NCBI GenBank assembly: GCA_945861025.1
Contig: CAMASN010000023.1
Location: forward strand, 1-44,805
Length of the DNA: 44,805 nt
Source: Ferrithrix thermotolerans DSM 19514
GTDB taxonomy: Bacteria > Actinomycetota > Acidimicrobiia > Acidimicrobiales > Ilumatobacteraceae
Direction: 5' to 3'
Each line of letters opens with the position of its first letter. Position 1 is the first letter of the stretch. Position numbers and translations under genes: made by a program. Shown here piece after piece: positions 25,165 to 33,163 of this stretch. The notes below the pieces were generated by a model. That model had not been told where the DNA came from. It did no database searches and worked only from the letters and a program-made list of their open reading frames with translations.

Positions 25165-25196
25165 CATGCAATGAGACGAGCCCAGCAACCTTTGTC

Positions 25197-25226
25197 TTGA
25201 CAGTTTGTAAACCACTCGGCCACGAT
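25197..25226 (+). promoter_or_regulatory. Promoter of the LLM oxidoreductase gene
   Basis: A consensus -35 TTGACA (25197-25202), an 18-nt spacer and CACGAT (25221-25226) stand 8 nt before ATG 25235. No ribosome site is present, so the mRNA is probably leaderless. This is the best -35 seen in the window. Confidence 0.55.
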
Positions 25227-25234
25227 CGGTACTC

Positions 25235-26236
25235 ATGACTACTCCTGTCGCGCTATATCTGCAAGACGCCCACACCATTTCTGAGGGAATCGAACTGGTC
25301 CGCTACGCCGAGGACAAAGGGTTCGATGCCGTGTGGCAGGCCGATAGTCGGCTCGTGCGCGACGCCGTTGTGCCAATGGCAGCGTTTGGCGCAACCACCA
25401 ATCGCATCAAGATCGGTTCGGGTGTTATCGATTGTTGGACCCGTAACCCGGCCCGACTCGCAAGCACGTTCAGCACACTCGACGACCTTGCACCCGGCCG
25501 CTACATCTGCGGACTCGGCGCATGGTGGGATCCGCTCGCAGCCAAAGTTGGTATCGAGCGACTTCGGCCGCTCACCGTCATGCGCGAGATCGTCACTGTT
25601 GTGCGCGCCCTGTTGAATAACGAAACCGTCACGTTCGACGGTCACTATGTGCATCTCGACGGCGTTGAACTCGACTACGTCTACCAAGAACGTCGACCTA
25701 AAGATGTGCCCATCTACATCGGCGCCACGGGCATGCAGATGATGGAACTCACTGGCGAGATCGCCGACGGCGCGGTGCTGAACTATCTCGTGTCGCCGAG
25801 CTACAACGTAGGCGCCCTCGAGGCGTTGGCTCGCGGCGCTGCCAAAGCCGGACGCACCCTCGCCGACATCGACCGCCCACAGTTGGTGGTGTGTTCTGTT
25901 GATCGCAACCGCAAGCATGCTCTCGACAATGCTCGCTTGTTGGTCACGCAGTATCTCGGCCAGCAGCCGCACATCATGAAGGCGTCGGGAGTACCGCAAG
26001 AGTTACTCGACGAAATTGGCGCCGTGCTCACGTGGCCGGCCACACACGACGAAGTTGTGGCCGCCAGCAAGATGGTTCCCGACGACATCGTGCAGATGAT
26101 CACCGCCAGCGGTGAGCCCGACGAAGTGCGTGCGAAGGTCAGCGAATACATCGCAACCGGTTGCACAACACCGATTCTGTATCCTTTGGCCGACGATGTG
26201 CGATTGATGATCGACACGTTTGCGGGGGGAATCTGA
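25235..26236 (+). CDS. LLM-class (F420-type) flavin-dependent oxidoreductase
   Basis: 333 residues, a bacterial luciferase-like TIM barrel. Seen: [60 protein letters not shown], the loop [37 protein letters not shown] and the C-terminal [14 protein letters not shown]. The sequence is closest in style to methylenetetrahydromethanopterin-reductase-like (Mer) actinobacterial proteins that use coenzyme F420. FMN use cannot be excluded, and the substrate is unknown. It is cytosolic. It is divergent from the GH18-like gene and followed 32 nt later by the OpuAC-like lipoprotein, which has its own ribosome site (GGGGAG). Confidence 0.88.
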   Translation: MTTPVALYLQDAHTISEGIELVRYAEDKGFDAVWQADSRLVRDAVVPMAAFGATTNRIKIGSGVIDCWTRNPARLASTFSTLDDLAPGRYICGLGAWWDPLAAKVGIERLRPLTVMREIVTVVRALLNNETVTFDGHYVHLDGVELDYVYQERRPKDVPIYIGATGMQMMELTGEIADGAVLNYLVSPSYNVGALEALARGAAKAGRTLADIDRPQLVVCSVDRNRKHALDNARLLVTQYLGQQPHIMKASGVPQELLDEIGAVLTWPATHDEVVAASKMVPDDIVQMITASGEPDEVRAKVSEYIATGCTTPILYPLADDVRLMIDTFAGGI

Positions 26237-26268
26237 CCTCTCCGGTCGCACATTTCGGGGAGTCTCAC

Positions 26269-27363
26269 ATGACCACAACTCACTTGGGTCGGCGCGTCAG
26301 CGCCGCACTGTTGATTCTCGGCTCGCTGGGCATCAGTGCTTGTGGCAGTTCTGGATCGGCGCCAACAACCGATGCCACTGTTGAGACCGTGGTTGTGGTT
26401 GGGTTCGACAACGATCAGAGTCGAGTGCTGACCGAGGTCTACGCCCAGGCTCTCGAAAAGGCCGGCATCCGCGTTGGCCGCAAAGACCCGGTGGCCGGAC
26501 TGGCCGAAGGCTACGCCGCGGTCAACAGCGGTCAGGCCGACATTCTCATTACCTATACCGGCGACCTACTCGCCCAGGTCATCGCCGCAGAGCCAGATGC
26601 TGCTGCGGCAACAACTACAGCGGCCCCTGCGTCGAGCGTCACAACCATCGCCTCCACCAGCACCGTCGCAGCTGCCACCACTACCGCACCGCCACAACCG
26701 GCCGCACCAGTGGTCACTATTGACGGCGAGACCACGACCACTGTTGGTCCACCCGTGAGCTCGGGGCAATCAACTGCCGATCGAGTGACCGCGCAGATCA
26801 ACGCCATCGGCGAGATCCTGCCCAGCACAATGCTGTTCGGAGCTCCGGCGCTGGCACAGGACAAGCCCAGCATTGTCTGCTCAAACTCGGTTGCTACCGC
26901 CAACTCGTTGGCCACCATGTCCGACCTCGCCGCTGCGGCCAACCTTGTCACCTTAGGGAGCACCGCAGACTTCGCGGCGAGCACCTCGTTTGGCCTCACC
27001 GGCTTCACCAAGTTGTACGGCTCCACATTCAGCAAAGTCGTCGAACTCGATGAGGCCAAGATGGCCGACGCCATCACACAGGGCGACGTCGGCTGTGGTG
27101 TCATGCGCAGCGCCGACCACAACATCACCAGCGATATGTCGCAGCTCGAGGACAACCTCGGTCTTGCCACCGATCAAGCGGTCCTGCCGCTCATCTCAAG
27201 CGCGGCGTCAACGCCCGGTATCACCCAGCGACTCGACGCAATCAGCAGGGCGCTGGGCACCGCCGACATTCGCGTCATGATGAACGCCATCATCGTGAGC
27301 AAGGGTGCCCCAAACATCGTGGCCGGCAACTGGCTCCGATCAGTTGGAGTGTCAACTCCGTAA
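26269..27363 (+). CDS. OpuAC-like glycine betaine/choline-type binding lipoprotein with a Thr/Ala-rich insert
   Basis: 364 residues from ATG 26269, with GGGGAG about 6 nt upstream. The signal ends in the lipobox GISAC (Cys25). The N-terminal lobe is typical of OpuAC/QbrA binding proteins: VVVVGFDNDQSRVLTEVYAQ, then AAVNSGQADILITYTGDLLA. Here the fold is interrupted by a stretch of about 58 residues rich in Ala, Thr, Ser and Pro (110-168), after which the second half resumes (TAQINAIGEILPSTMLFG). Relatives bind osmoprotectants for ABC importers. No importer subunits are adjacent; the following ABC genes are exporter-like. Whether it still binds a betaine-like ligand is open. Confidence 0.75.
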   Translation: MTTTHLGRRVSAALLILGSLGISACGSSGSAPTTDATVETVVVVGFDNDQSRVLTEVYAQALEKAGIRVGRKDPVAGLAEGYAAVNSGQADILITYTGDLLAQVIAAEPDAAAATTTAAPASSVTTIASTSTVAAATTTAPPQPAAPVVTIDGETTTTVGPPVSSGQSTADRVTAQINAIGEILPSTMLFGAPALAQDKPSIVCSNSVATANSLATMSDLAAAANLVTLGSTADFAASTSFGLTGFTKLYGSTFSKVVELDEAKMADAITQGDVGCGVMRSADHNITSDMSQLEDNLGLATDQAVLPLISSAASTPGITQRLDAISRALGTADIRVMMNAIIVSKGAPNIVAGNWLRSVGVSTP

Positions 27364-27396
27364 CTCGGGTAACAACCCGCAAGCCCTGTGCATGGC

Positions 27397-27402
27397 TAGG
27401 GT
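27397..27402 (+). promoter_or_regulatory. -10 box of the ABC exporter operon
   Basis: TAGGGT lies 8 nt before GTG 27411, with no ribosome site between. Predicted leaderless two-gene mRNA. Confidence 0.45.
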
Positions 27403-27410
27403 TCTCATTT

Positions 27411-28340
27411 GTGATTGAGATCCAAGGGCTGACCAAACGTTTTGGGAAAACCGTCGCGGTCGATCAGTTGAGCTTTCAGGTCACCCCCGGCCGAGTCACC
27501 GGATTTCTCGGGCCCAACGGATCCGGAAAGAGCACGGCGATGCGTTGCATGCTTGCGCTCGATCGGCCCGACGCAGGCGCCGCATTGTTCGATGGCCGCC
27601 CCTACCAAACAATCAAGCGACCGCTGTTCGAAATCGGTGCACTGCTCGATGCTGGCTATGTGCATCCGGGTCGCACGGCTCGCAACCACCTGCGCACCAT
27701 CGCCTCGTCAAACGGCATCGGGCTCAAACGAATCAGCGAAGTGCTCGAGTTGGTCGGCCTCACCGAAGTCGCCAAGCGGCGCGTCGGCGGCTTCTCGCTC
27801 GGCATGCGCCAGCGCCTCGGACTCGCATCGGTTCTGCTTGGCGATCCGCACACAGTGATTCTCGATGAGCCAGCAAACGGACTCGACCCCGAAGGCATTC
27901 GGTGGATGCGAGACGTGCTCGTGCATCTCGCCAGCCAAGGCAAGACCGTGCTCGTGAGCAGCCACCTGCTCAGCGAAATGGCGTTGATGGCCAACGACTT
28001 AGTGCTCATCGGCCGGGGCCGCTTAGTCGAAACGTCGTCAGTAGAGACCTTCGTCGCCAAGCACGCCCGACAGTGGGTCAGAGTGCAAAGTCCCAACGTC
28101 GATTCGTTGCGACAACCGCTCATCGAGTTCGGCGCTGCGATCACGGTCGTTGATGACACCACAGTCGAGATCGTGGGCGTGGGCGCCGCAACCATCGGCG
28201 AACTTGCTGCGCGACACGGCGTCGTCTTGCACGAGTTGGCGCCGCAGCAAGGCTCGCTCGAAGATGCGTTTCTTGAGGTCACCGCAAACAGCCAGGAATA
28301 CCGCACCCACAGCCCCTTCGCTCCCCCGCAGGTGTCGTGA
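27411..28340 (+). CDS. ABC transporter ATP-binding protein (ABC-2 exporter type)
   Basis: 309 residues. Walker A is GPNGSGKST (34-42), the signature segment is FSLGMRQRLGLA (from 128), Walker B is VILDEPANGLDPE (from 149), and the switch histidine lies in VLVSSHLLSEM. The C-terminal extension of about 90 residues (VRVQSPNVDSLRQPL and on, ending in LEDAFLEVT) is the usual tail of the CcmA/DrrA-like group that works with ABC-2 membrane proteins. It energises export, often of lipids, antibiotics or peptides. The GTG start follows TAGGGT by 8 nt. The stop shares a base with the permease ATG (TGATG), indicating coupling. Confidence 0.92.
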   Translation: MIEIQGLTKRFGKTVAVDQLSFQVTPGRVTGFLGPNGSGKSTAMRCMLALDRPDAGAALFDGRPYQTIKRPLFEIGALLDAGYVHPGRTARNHLRTIASSNGIGLKRISEVLELVGLTEVAKRRVGGFSLGMRQRLGLASVLLGDPHTVILDEPANGLDPEGIRWMRDVLVHLASQGKTVLVSSHLLSEMALMANDLVLIGRGRLVETSSVETFVAKHARQWVRVQSPNVDSLRQPLIEFGAAITVVDDTTVEIVGVGAATIGELAARHGVVLHELAPQQGSLEDAFLEVTANSQEYRTHSPFAPPQVS

Positions 28341-29089
28341 TGGACCTTCTTCGAAGCGAATGGATAAAGCTCCGCACAATCCGCGTCACCTATGTCCTCA
28401 CCATCATTGCAGGGGTTTTTCCGCTGTTGATCGTGGTTCTCGTGGCGGCACTCGCCGACAACGTCATTGATATCACCGGCTCAGATTTGGTCTCGATGGT
28501 TACCCAATCAATGGTGCTCAGCGCCTTACTGCTGGGCGTTGTGAGCACACTGAGCATCACCAACGAATACGGCAACGGAACAATCCGCGTCTCCTTCGCC
28601 GCCACGCCAAACAGGCGCAAGGTGCTCGTCGCCAAGGGTGTCGTCGCATTGGCCTTCTCGATGGCCATCACCACAATCGTGATGTTGGTTGCATTTGCTA
28701 CTGGATCGACGATTCTCAATAACCGCGACGCCATCTTGTCATTCGACAGCCACACCAACAGCGCGATGGTGGGCTTGGTGCTGCTGTCCGGAATGCTGTG
28801 CCTGCTCGGCTACGGCGTTGGTCTCATCATTCGTAACTCGGCTGCCTCAGTCACCCTGCTGGTGCTGTGGCCGTTGCTGCTCGAGAATCTCGCGAGAATT
28901 GTGCTTGCTGTAGCGAAAGTGAAGGACCCCACCGTGTGGCTGCCGTATCAGTCGGCGCTGCGCATGGTCAGTACGCCCGAGTTCTCCTCCGACGAATCCA
29001 GCGGTCTTGCCGCCGGAATCCCACTGGCGATTGTGGTAATCGTGCTCGTTGCCGTGGGCATCATGATCAACGAACGCCGCGACGCCTAG
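28340..29089 (+). CDS. ABC-2 type permease
   Basis: 249 residues with six predicted membrane spans: around VTYVLTIIAGVFPLLIVVLV, SMVLSALLLGVVSTLSI, VVALAFSMAITTIVMLVAF, MVGLVLLSGMLCLLGYGVGL, ASVTLLVLWPLLLENLA, and the last span GIPLAIVVIVLVAVGIMI. The N-terminal DLLRSEWIKLRTIR is the amphipathic helix typical of this family. With the preceding ATPase it forms one exporter. ATG 28340 is used because it overlaps the ATPase stop; GTG 28337 is possible. Its stop and the Crp-like gene's stop, on opposite strands, share the palindrome CTAG (29086-29089). Confidence 0.88.
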   Translation: MDLLRSEWIKLRTIRVTYVLTIIAGVFPLLIVVLVAALADNVIDITGSDLVSMVTQSMVLSALLLGVVSTLSITNEYGNGTIRVSFAATPNRRKVLVAKGVVALAFSMAITTIVMLVAFATGSTILNNRDAILSFDSHTNSAMVGLVLLSGMLCLLGYGVGLIIRNSAASVTLLVLWPLLLENLARIVLAVAKVKDPTVWLPYQSALRMVSTPEFSSDESSGLAAGIPLAIVVIVLVAVGIMINERRDA

Positions 29090-29748
29090 CGAGAACGCTG
29101 CTCGAGTCGGTCACGCATCTTGATGGTGTACTGACGATCGTGCTGATCGAGCCAACCGAGCCGGATGAAGCTGGCGATTGCCTTATTCACTCGCTCGCGT
29201 GAGGCGCCGACAATGCCTGCGAGCTCTTCTTGAGTCACCGGCAACTGGAACGAATCTCGGCCATCGGCGAGTTCGAGCAGGCGCTTGGCTGTGCGACCGG
29301 TGACATCGAGAAACACCGAATCGGCAAGCGCCTCGTTGGTATCGCGCAGGCGGCCGGCAAGCAGCCGAGCAACGCCCCAAAGCAACGCCGGCTTGTTGTT
29401 GAACAGGTCGACAATGCCGGCATACGGAATGGCCACCACCGACGAAGGTTCGAGCGCACGAGCGTCGGCCGACCGCACGCCTTGATCGAGCATCGGCATC
29501 TCTCCGAAGAGATCGCCAGGTGTCATCAAGCTCACCATGGTCTCGCGGTTGTCGATGGGATTCGACATCGCCAGCGCAATTCGCCCAGTGAGGACGAGGT
29601 ACAGCGCTCGGCTTTCCTCGCCTTGATGGAACAAGACGTCGCCGCGAACGAGCGACTGCTCGCGCGCAGTTAGGGCGATGATTTCGAGGTCTTCACGACT
29701 CGCGTCGGCGAAGAATTCGTTCTGGGAGAGAAGCTCTTCATATGCCAT
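29086..29748 (-). CDS. Crp/Fnr-family transcriptional regulator
   Basis: 220 residues. The cyclic-nucleotide-binding domain (about 10-125) has FHQGEESRALYLVLTG, FGEMPMLD (81-88) and the R92-S93 pair of the phosphate-binding cassette, so ligand binding is plausible. The C-terminal winged helix (about 150-215) has the helix-turn-helix VTQEELAGIVGASRERVNKA (171-190). There are no N-terminal cysteines for an iron-sulfur cluster, so it is of the Crp/GlxR type rather than Fnr. ATG 29748 lies 9 nt after TACCGT on the minus strand. It is divergent from ispD across a palindromic promoter of only 29 nt and may influence that operon. Confidence 0.9.
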   Translation of the reverse strand: MAYEELLSQNEFFADASREDLEIIALTAREQSLVRGDVLFHQGEESRALYLVLTGRIALAMSNPIDNRETMVSLMTPGDLFGEMPMLDQGVRSADARALEPSSVVAIPYAGIVDLFNNKPALLWGVARLLAGRLRDTNEALADSVFLDVTGRTAKRLLELADGRDSFQLPVTQEELAGIVGASRERVNKAIASFIRLGWLDQHDRQYTIKMRDRLEQRSR

Positions 29749-29756
29749 GGCAACAA

Positions 29757-29771
29757 GACGGTACTACCGTC
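29757..29771. promoter_or_regulatory. Palindromic bidirectional -10 region between the Crp-like gene and ispD
   Basis: GACGGTA-C-TACCGTC is a perfect 15-bp palindrome. On the plus strand TACCGT (29765-29770) stands 7 nt before ispD ATG 29778. On the minus strand TACCGT (29763-29758) stands 9 nt before the Crp-like ATG 29748. Symmetric back-to-back -10 boxes give divergent transcription from one site. The same palindrome could also bind a dimeric regulator. Confidence 0.6.
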
Positions 29772-29777
29772 TAGCTC

Positions 29778-30419
29778 ATGCTGAGAAATAGCGACGAGAA
29801 AGTGTGGACAATCGTCGTGGCCGGCGGCTCCTCACAACGCTTCGGAAGACCGAAGCAATACGAACAATTAGGTGCCGTGCGCATCCTCGATTGGTCCATG
29901 ATCACGGCCCGCGAGGCATCCGATGGTGTGGTGCTCGTTGTGCCCGAGGCCGACGCCATCATCGAGGGCGGCGTTGCTGGCGGCCGCAGCCGCAGCGAGT
30001 CGGTGCGAAATGGTCTCGCCGCGGTCCCCGCAGATGCAACGATCATCTGCGTGCACGACGCCGCTCGACCCTTCGCTTCGGCCGAACTCTACGCAGATGT
30101 CATCAACGCAGTGGCTCGAGGCGCGGCGTGTGCGGTGCCCGGCATCGAGGTGATCGACACAATCAAGGTCGTCGACTCTGCGGGCGCAGTTGTCTCTACC
30201 CCCGACCGCGCATCGTTGCGCGCTGTGCAGACTCCGCAGGCATTTCGTGCGCACATTCTTCGCGACGCTCACGCCGCGCTGGGCGAGAGCACCGACGACG
30301 CAATGCTCGTCGAGTCGATGGGCCAGCTCGTGGTTGTCGTGGTCGGCCACGCCGACAATCGCAAGATCACCGTGCCTGCCGATATCGAATGGGCCCGAGC
30401 AAAGGTGGGTCAACGATGA
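29778..30419 (+). CDS. ispD: 2-C-methyl-D-erythritol 4-phosphate cytidylyltransferase
   Basis: 213 residues. The nucleotide-binding signature is AGGSSQRFGRPKQ (15-27), with Arg and Lys of the active site. Others seen are GGRSRSESVRNGLAAV, CVHDAARPF, VPGIEVIDTIKVVD, RASLRAVQTPQAF and the C-terminal HADNRKITVPADIEWA. IspD makes CDP-methylerythritol in the MEP pathway to isoprenoids. It is leaderless by the TACCGT-N7-ATG geometry. Its stop overlaps the ispF start (ATGA), so the two successive-pathway enzymes are coupled. Confidence 0.95.
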   Translation: MLRNSDEKVWTIVVAGGSSQRFGRPKQYEQLGAVRILDWSMITAREASDGVVLVVPEADAIIEGGVAGGRSRSESVRNGLAAVPADATIICVHDAARPFASAELYADVINAVARGAACAVPGIEVIDTIKVVDSAGAVVSTPDRASLRAVQTPQAFRAHILRDAHAALGESTDDAMLVESMGQLVVVVVGHADNRKITVPADIEWARAKVGQR

Positions 30420-30916
30420 CGCTTCCTCAAATCAGAGTTGGCCAAGGATTCGATATTCATCGTTTCAGCGACGATCCATCGCGAGTGCTGGTGCTCGGCG
30501 GGGTCACCTTTCCCGGCGAACGTGGTTTGCACGGACACAGCGACGCCGATGCGGTGGCCCACGCAGTCACCGACGCGTTGCTCGGCGCGGCTGGTTTGGG
30601 CGATATCGGCCAGCATTTTCCCGACACCGACCCACAGTGGAAGGGCGTTGATTCACTCTTGCTGCTGGCTCACGCTGCCGGTTTAGTCACTCAGGCTGGT
30701 TGGATGATCGGCAACATCGACTGCTCGGTTGTTTGCGAGCAACCGAAGTTGGCGCCTCGGCGAGACGAAATGCAACAGCGCCTCAGCACTGCGGCAGGCA
30801 CCGACGTCACCGTAAAGGGCCGTCGAGCCGAAGGCCTCGGTGCGCTCGGTCGCAGCGAAGGTATTGCTTGTTGGGCCGTCGCAGTGATTCTGCGAGAAGT
30901 AACACAGCCGCGATGA
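30416..30916 (+). CDS. ispF: 2-C-methyl-D-erythritol 2,4-cyclodiphosphate synthase
   Basis: 166 residues, full length for the family. Motifs are RVGQGFDIHRF (metal ligands Asp13 and His15), HGHSDADAVAHAVTDALLGA, DIGQHFPDTDPQWKG, and the C-terminal TVKGRRAEGLGALGRSEGI. It closes the 2,4-cyclodiphosphate ring two steps after IspD. The start ATG 30416 overlaps the ispD stop as ATGA. The rlmB gene follows after 26 nt with its own ribosome site. Confidence 0.95.
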   Translation: MTLPQIRVGQGFDIHRFSDDPSRVLVLGGVTFPGERGLHGHSDADAVAHAVTDALLGAAGLGDIGQHFPDTDPQWKGVDSLLLLAHAAGLVTQAGWMIGNIDCSVVCEQPKLAPRRDEMQQRLSTAAGTDVTVKGRRAEGLGALGRSEGIACWAVAVILREVTQPR

Positions 30917-30942
30917 CGCGGCGCAATCAGTAAGGAAATGAC

Positions 30943-31971
30943 ATGGCGCCTCGAGGTGCATCACCATCATCAGGCAAGGGTCGACCAGGCAGCCGCACCA
31001 CATCGGGCGGGGCTGGGCGCTCGGCTGCGCCAAAGTCAACTGGCGGCGCACGTGGGGGCAGCAGCGCCGCAGGCGGCGGCTCACGTTCTGCTGGCAGCTC
31101 GTCACGTTCGAGCAGTGGCGGCGGGCGCCCCACCACCGGCTCTCGCCAGTTCAGTTCTCGCGGCGCAGGCCGCACCGGAGGCGTCACCCGACCCGGCGAG
31201 GCGCCAGTTCGTAAACCCGAAAAGACCCTTGGTGGCGAGCAGGTCGAGGGTCGTCAGGCCGTACGCGAACTTCTCATCGCTGGCAGGCGCAAAGTGCGCG
31301 AGATCTGGGTTGCATCCGACCTCGACGAAAACGAAGTAATCGGTGACATCATGCAACTCGCCCGTAACGAGCGGGTGCAATTGCTCGAGGTCAACCGCCG
31401 CAAGCTCGAAGCCGTTGCGCGTAGCGAGGCGCCCCAGGGCGTCATTGCCTTCGCCGCCCCGCTTCCCGAGACCGACTTCGCCGACCTTATTAAGCGCCGA
31501 GCCGGGCGCGCGCCATTCTTGGTAGCTGTCGACGGTGTCACCGACCCGGGCAACCTCGGCGCACTCTTGCGTTGCTGCGACGGTGCTGGCGTCGATGGCG
31601 TGGTTCTGCCCCGACACCGCGCAGTACACATCACCCCAACCGCAGCAAAGTCGGCGGCAGGCGCAATCGAGCATGTGCCGATGGCCGTGGTGGGTGGGCT
31701 CCCGCAGGCACTCATTCGGATGAAGGATGCCGGCATCTGGATCGTGGGTCTCGACGACGCATCAGACCGCGATCTTTTTGAGATCGGCGACCTCGCCAAA
31801 GAAGGCGTGTGTCTCGTGCTCGGGGCAGAGGGCGCAGGCCTCTCGCGTCTCGTGCGCGAGCGCTGCGACCTCATCGTGAGCATTCCTATGCGCGGCCGAC
31901 TCAGCTCGCTCAACGTGTCGGCAGCCGCGGCCTTGGCCTGCTACGAGATCGCCAGAGCCCGCACCAACTAA
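30943..31971 (+). CDS. rlmB: 23S rRNA (guanosine-2'-O-)-methyltransferase RlmB / TrmH-family SPOUT methyltransferase
   Basis: 342 residues. The first 85 or so are low complexity, made of Gly, Ser, Arg, Ala and Thr, probably disordered and RNA-binding. The substrate-binding domain starts near VEGRQAVRELLIAGRRKVRE. The SPOUT knot follows with VDGVTDPGNLGALLRCCDGA, LVLGAEGAGLSRLVRERCD and IPMRGRLSSLNVSAAAALAC, the SpoU motifs for AdoMet binding. RlmB methylates a guanosine in the peptidyl-transferase region of 23S rRNA. The exact target here is inferred from family. AAGGA lies about 7 nt before ATG 30943. A position after ispF is common in actinobacteria. Confidence 0.9.
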   Translation: MAPRGASPSSGKGRPGSRTTSGGAGRSAAPKSTGGARGGSSAAGGGSRSAGSSSRSSSGGGRPTTGSRQFSSRGAGRTGGVTRPGEAPVRKPEKTLGGEQVEGRQAVRELLIAGRRKVREIWVASDLDENEVIGDIMQLARNERVQLLEVNRRKLEAVARSEAPQGVIAFAAPLPETDFADLIKRRAGRAPFLVAVDGVTDPGNLGALLRCCDGAGVDGVVLPRHRAVHITPTAAKSAAGAIEHVPMAVVGGLPQALIRMKDAGIWIVGLDDASDRDLFEIGDLAKEGVCLVLGAEGAGLSRLVRERCDLIVSIPMRGRLSSLNVSAAAALACYEIARARTN

Positions 31972-31972
31972 A

Positions 31973-31986
31973 GGGTGGGGTCACCC
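31973..31986. terminator. Short hairpin between convergent rlmB and the 121-aa protein gene
   Basis: GGGTG-gggt-CACCC begins 2 nt after the rlmB stop and ends 4 nt before the convergent gene's stop. The stem is 5 bp with no clear T-run, so it is at best a weak bidirectional terminator. Confidence 0.3.
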
Positions 31987-31990
31987 ATCG

Positions 31991-32356
31991 TCATGATGGA
32001 GGGATAATGGCCCATCCACGACGCTCGAGCTCGTTGGCTAACACCTCGGCAGGCATGCCACGGAGCAACGAGTCGCGCTGGCTGTCAATTCGTTGCTGCG
32101 CTTTGATCGCCGCTGGATCGTCGAAGCGTGGCGCAACGCCCTCGGATCCTGCTTCGGCGTCTTCTGCCTCGCGGGTCAATCGCTCTATGAGCTCGGACGC
32201 TTCGGGGCCGGTGAACTTTCCCCGAGCCTGACGCTGGTTGAATCCGTAACGATGGCGAGCAGTGGCGAAGTCAAAGCCGTCGTTGTTCAACAACGACAGC
32301 AGCAACGCGATCTGTTTGGCCGAGGCAGGAGGCCCCGAAGTCTGTCCAAAACTCAT
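31991..32356 (-). CDS. Small conserved-looking actinobacterial-type protein of unknown function
   Basis: 121 residues. I do not assign a function. The N-terminal part SGPPASAKQIALLLSLLNND, followed by FDFATARHRYGFNQRQARGK, looks like a short helical domain with a basic face. The pattern of a residue-poor start plus helix pairs recalls DNA- or RNA-binding helices. A second helical stretch is LIERLTREAEDAEAG. The C-terminal half contains AQQRIDSQRDSLLRGMPAEV. No signal or membrane segment is present. TAGAGT lies 6 nt before the ATG, so the mRNA is probably leaderless. It is convergent with rlmB and divergent from the response regulator. Confidence 0.72.
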   Translation of the reverse strand: MSFGQTSGPPASAKQIALLLSLLNNDGFDFATARHRYGFNQRQARGKFTGPEASELIERLTREAEDAEAGSEGVAPRFDDPAAIKAQQRIDSQRDSLLRGMPAEVLANELERRGWAIIPPS

Positions 32357-32362
32357 CGCCTC

Positions 32363-32368
32363 ACTCTA
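32363..32368 (-). promoter_or_regulatory. -10 box of the 121-aa protein gene
   Basis: TAGAGT on the minus strand, 6 nt before ATG 32356. Predicted leaderless. Confidence 0.45.
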
Positions 32369-32524
32369 CGCCCGATCCAACAGAGCATCGGCCGCCGTGA
32401 CGGCGCACGCACCCCATGGTCGGGTTACATACGACGTGTGAGAGCGGCTGTACTGGTAGTGTGGACGCAGTTTCTGCCCACGAGCACGACAGATTCAGAT
32501 CGTCAAGATGCCGAAAGGAACCAC

Positions 32525-33163
32525 ATGATTCGTATTCTCATCGCTGACGACCATGCGCTCGTTCGAAACGGACTCAACCAGTGGCTCTCTTCCATCGAAG
32601 ATCTCGAGGTCGTAGGCCTTGCATCGAACGGTCGCGAAGCTGTCGACCTTGGCTGCGAACTGCTGCCCGACATCGTGCTGATGGACTTGTCGATGCCCGT
32701 CATGGATGGCATCACGGCGACGGCTGAACTGACCGCAAAAGCTCCACAGGTTTTGATCATTGCGCTCACCACAACCGGCGATCCGCAGCAAGTGAACGCA
32801 GCACTCGACGCCGGGGCGATGGGCTACATGCTCAAAGACGTCGAGCCCGAAGTGCTCGTTGCCAACATTCGCGCTGTCGTCGCTGGCGGCCTAGCGCTCA
32901 GCCCAGCAATCGCAGCCAACCTCTTTAAAGCCGGTCGAGGCCCGCGCGCCATCTACGACTCGCTCACACCGCGCGAGCAAGAGATTCTTCTGCTCATTGC
33001 CGCAGGCAACCCGAACAAGCAAATCGGCAGCAAACTCGGCATCAGCGACAAAACCGTGAAGGCCCACTGTGGCCGCATCTTCCAGCGACTCGGTGTTCGC
33101 GATCGCACCCAGGCAGCCGTCTGGGTGATGCGCATCGCTCCAAACGAGAGCGATACTCAGTAA
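32525..33163 (+). CDS. NarL/FixJ-family response regulator (first of two)
   Basis: 212 residues. The receiver domain has the acidic pair in LIADDH (positions 8-9) and the phospho-acceptor Asp54 in IVLMDLSMP. The switch region is IIALTTTG and the conserved Lys is in GYMLKDVEPE. The LuxR-type helix-turn-helix follows: LTPREQEILLLIAAGNPNKQ, then SDKTVKAHCGRIFQRLGV and DRTQAAVWVM. The frame is open upstream to 32093, but ATG 32525 has AAAGGAA five to six nt before it and begins at the receiver's first strand. A cognate kinase and a second regulator follow after 107 nt. It probably activates transcription when phosphorylated. Confidence 0.9.
   Translation: MIRILIADDHALVRNGLNQWLSSIEDLEVVGLASNGREAVDLGCELLPDIVLMDLSMPVMDGITATAELTAKAPQVLIIALTTTGDPQQVNAALDAGAMGYMLKDVEPEVLVANIRAVVAGGLALSPAIAANLFKAGRGPRAIYDSLTPREQEILLLIAAGNPNKQIGSKLGISDKTVKAHCGRIFQRLGVRDRTQAAVWVMRIAPNESDTQ

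Noticed and set aside
25080-25223. RDRC-repeat N-terminal extension of the GH18-like protein
   Set aside because: The extension lies upstream of the -10 box and precedes the membrane anchor. The repeat is better explained as intergenic tandem DNA.
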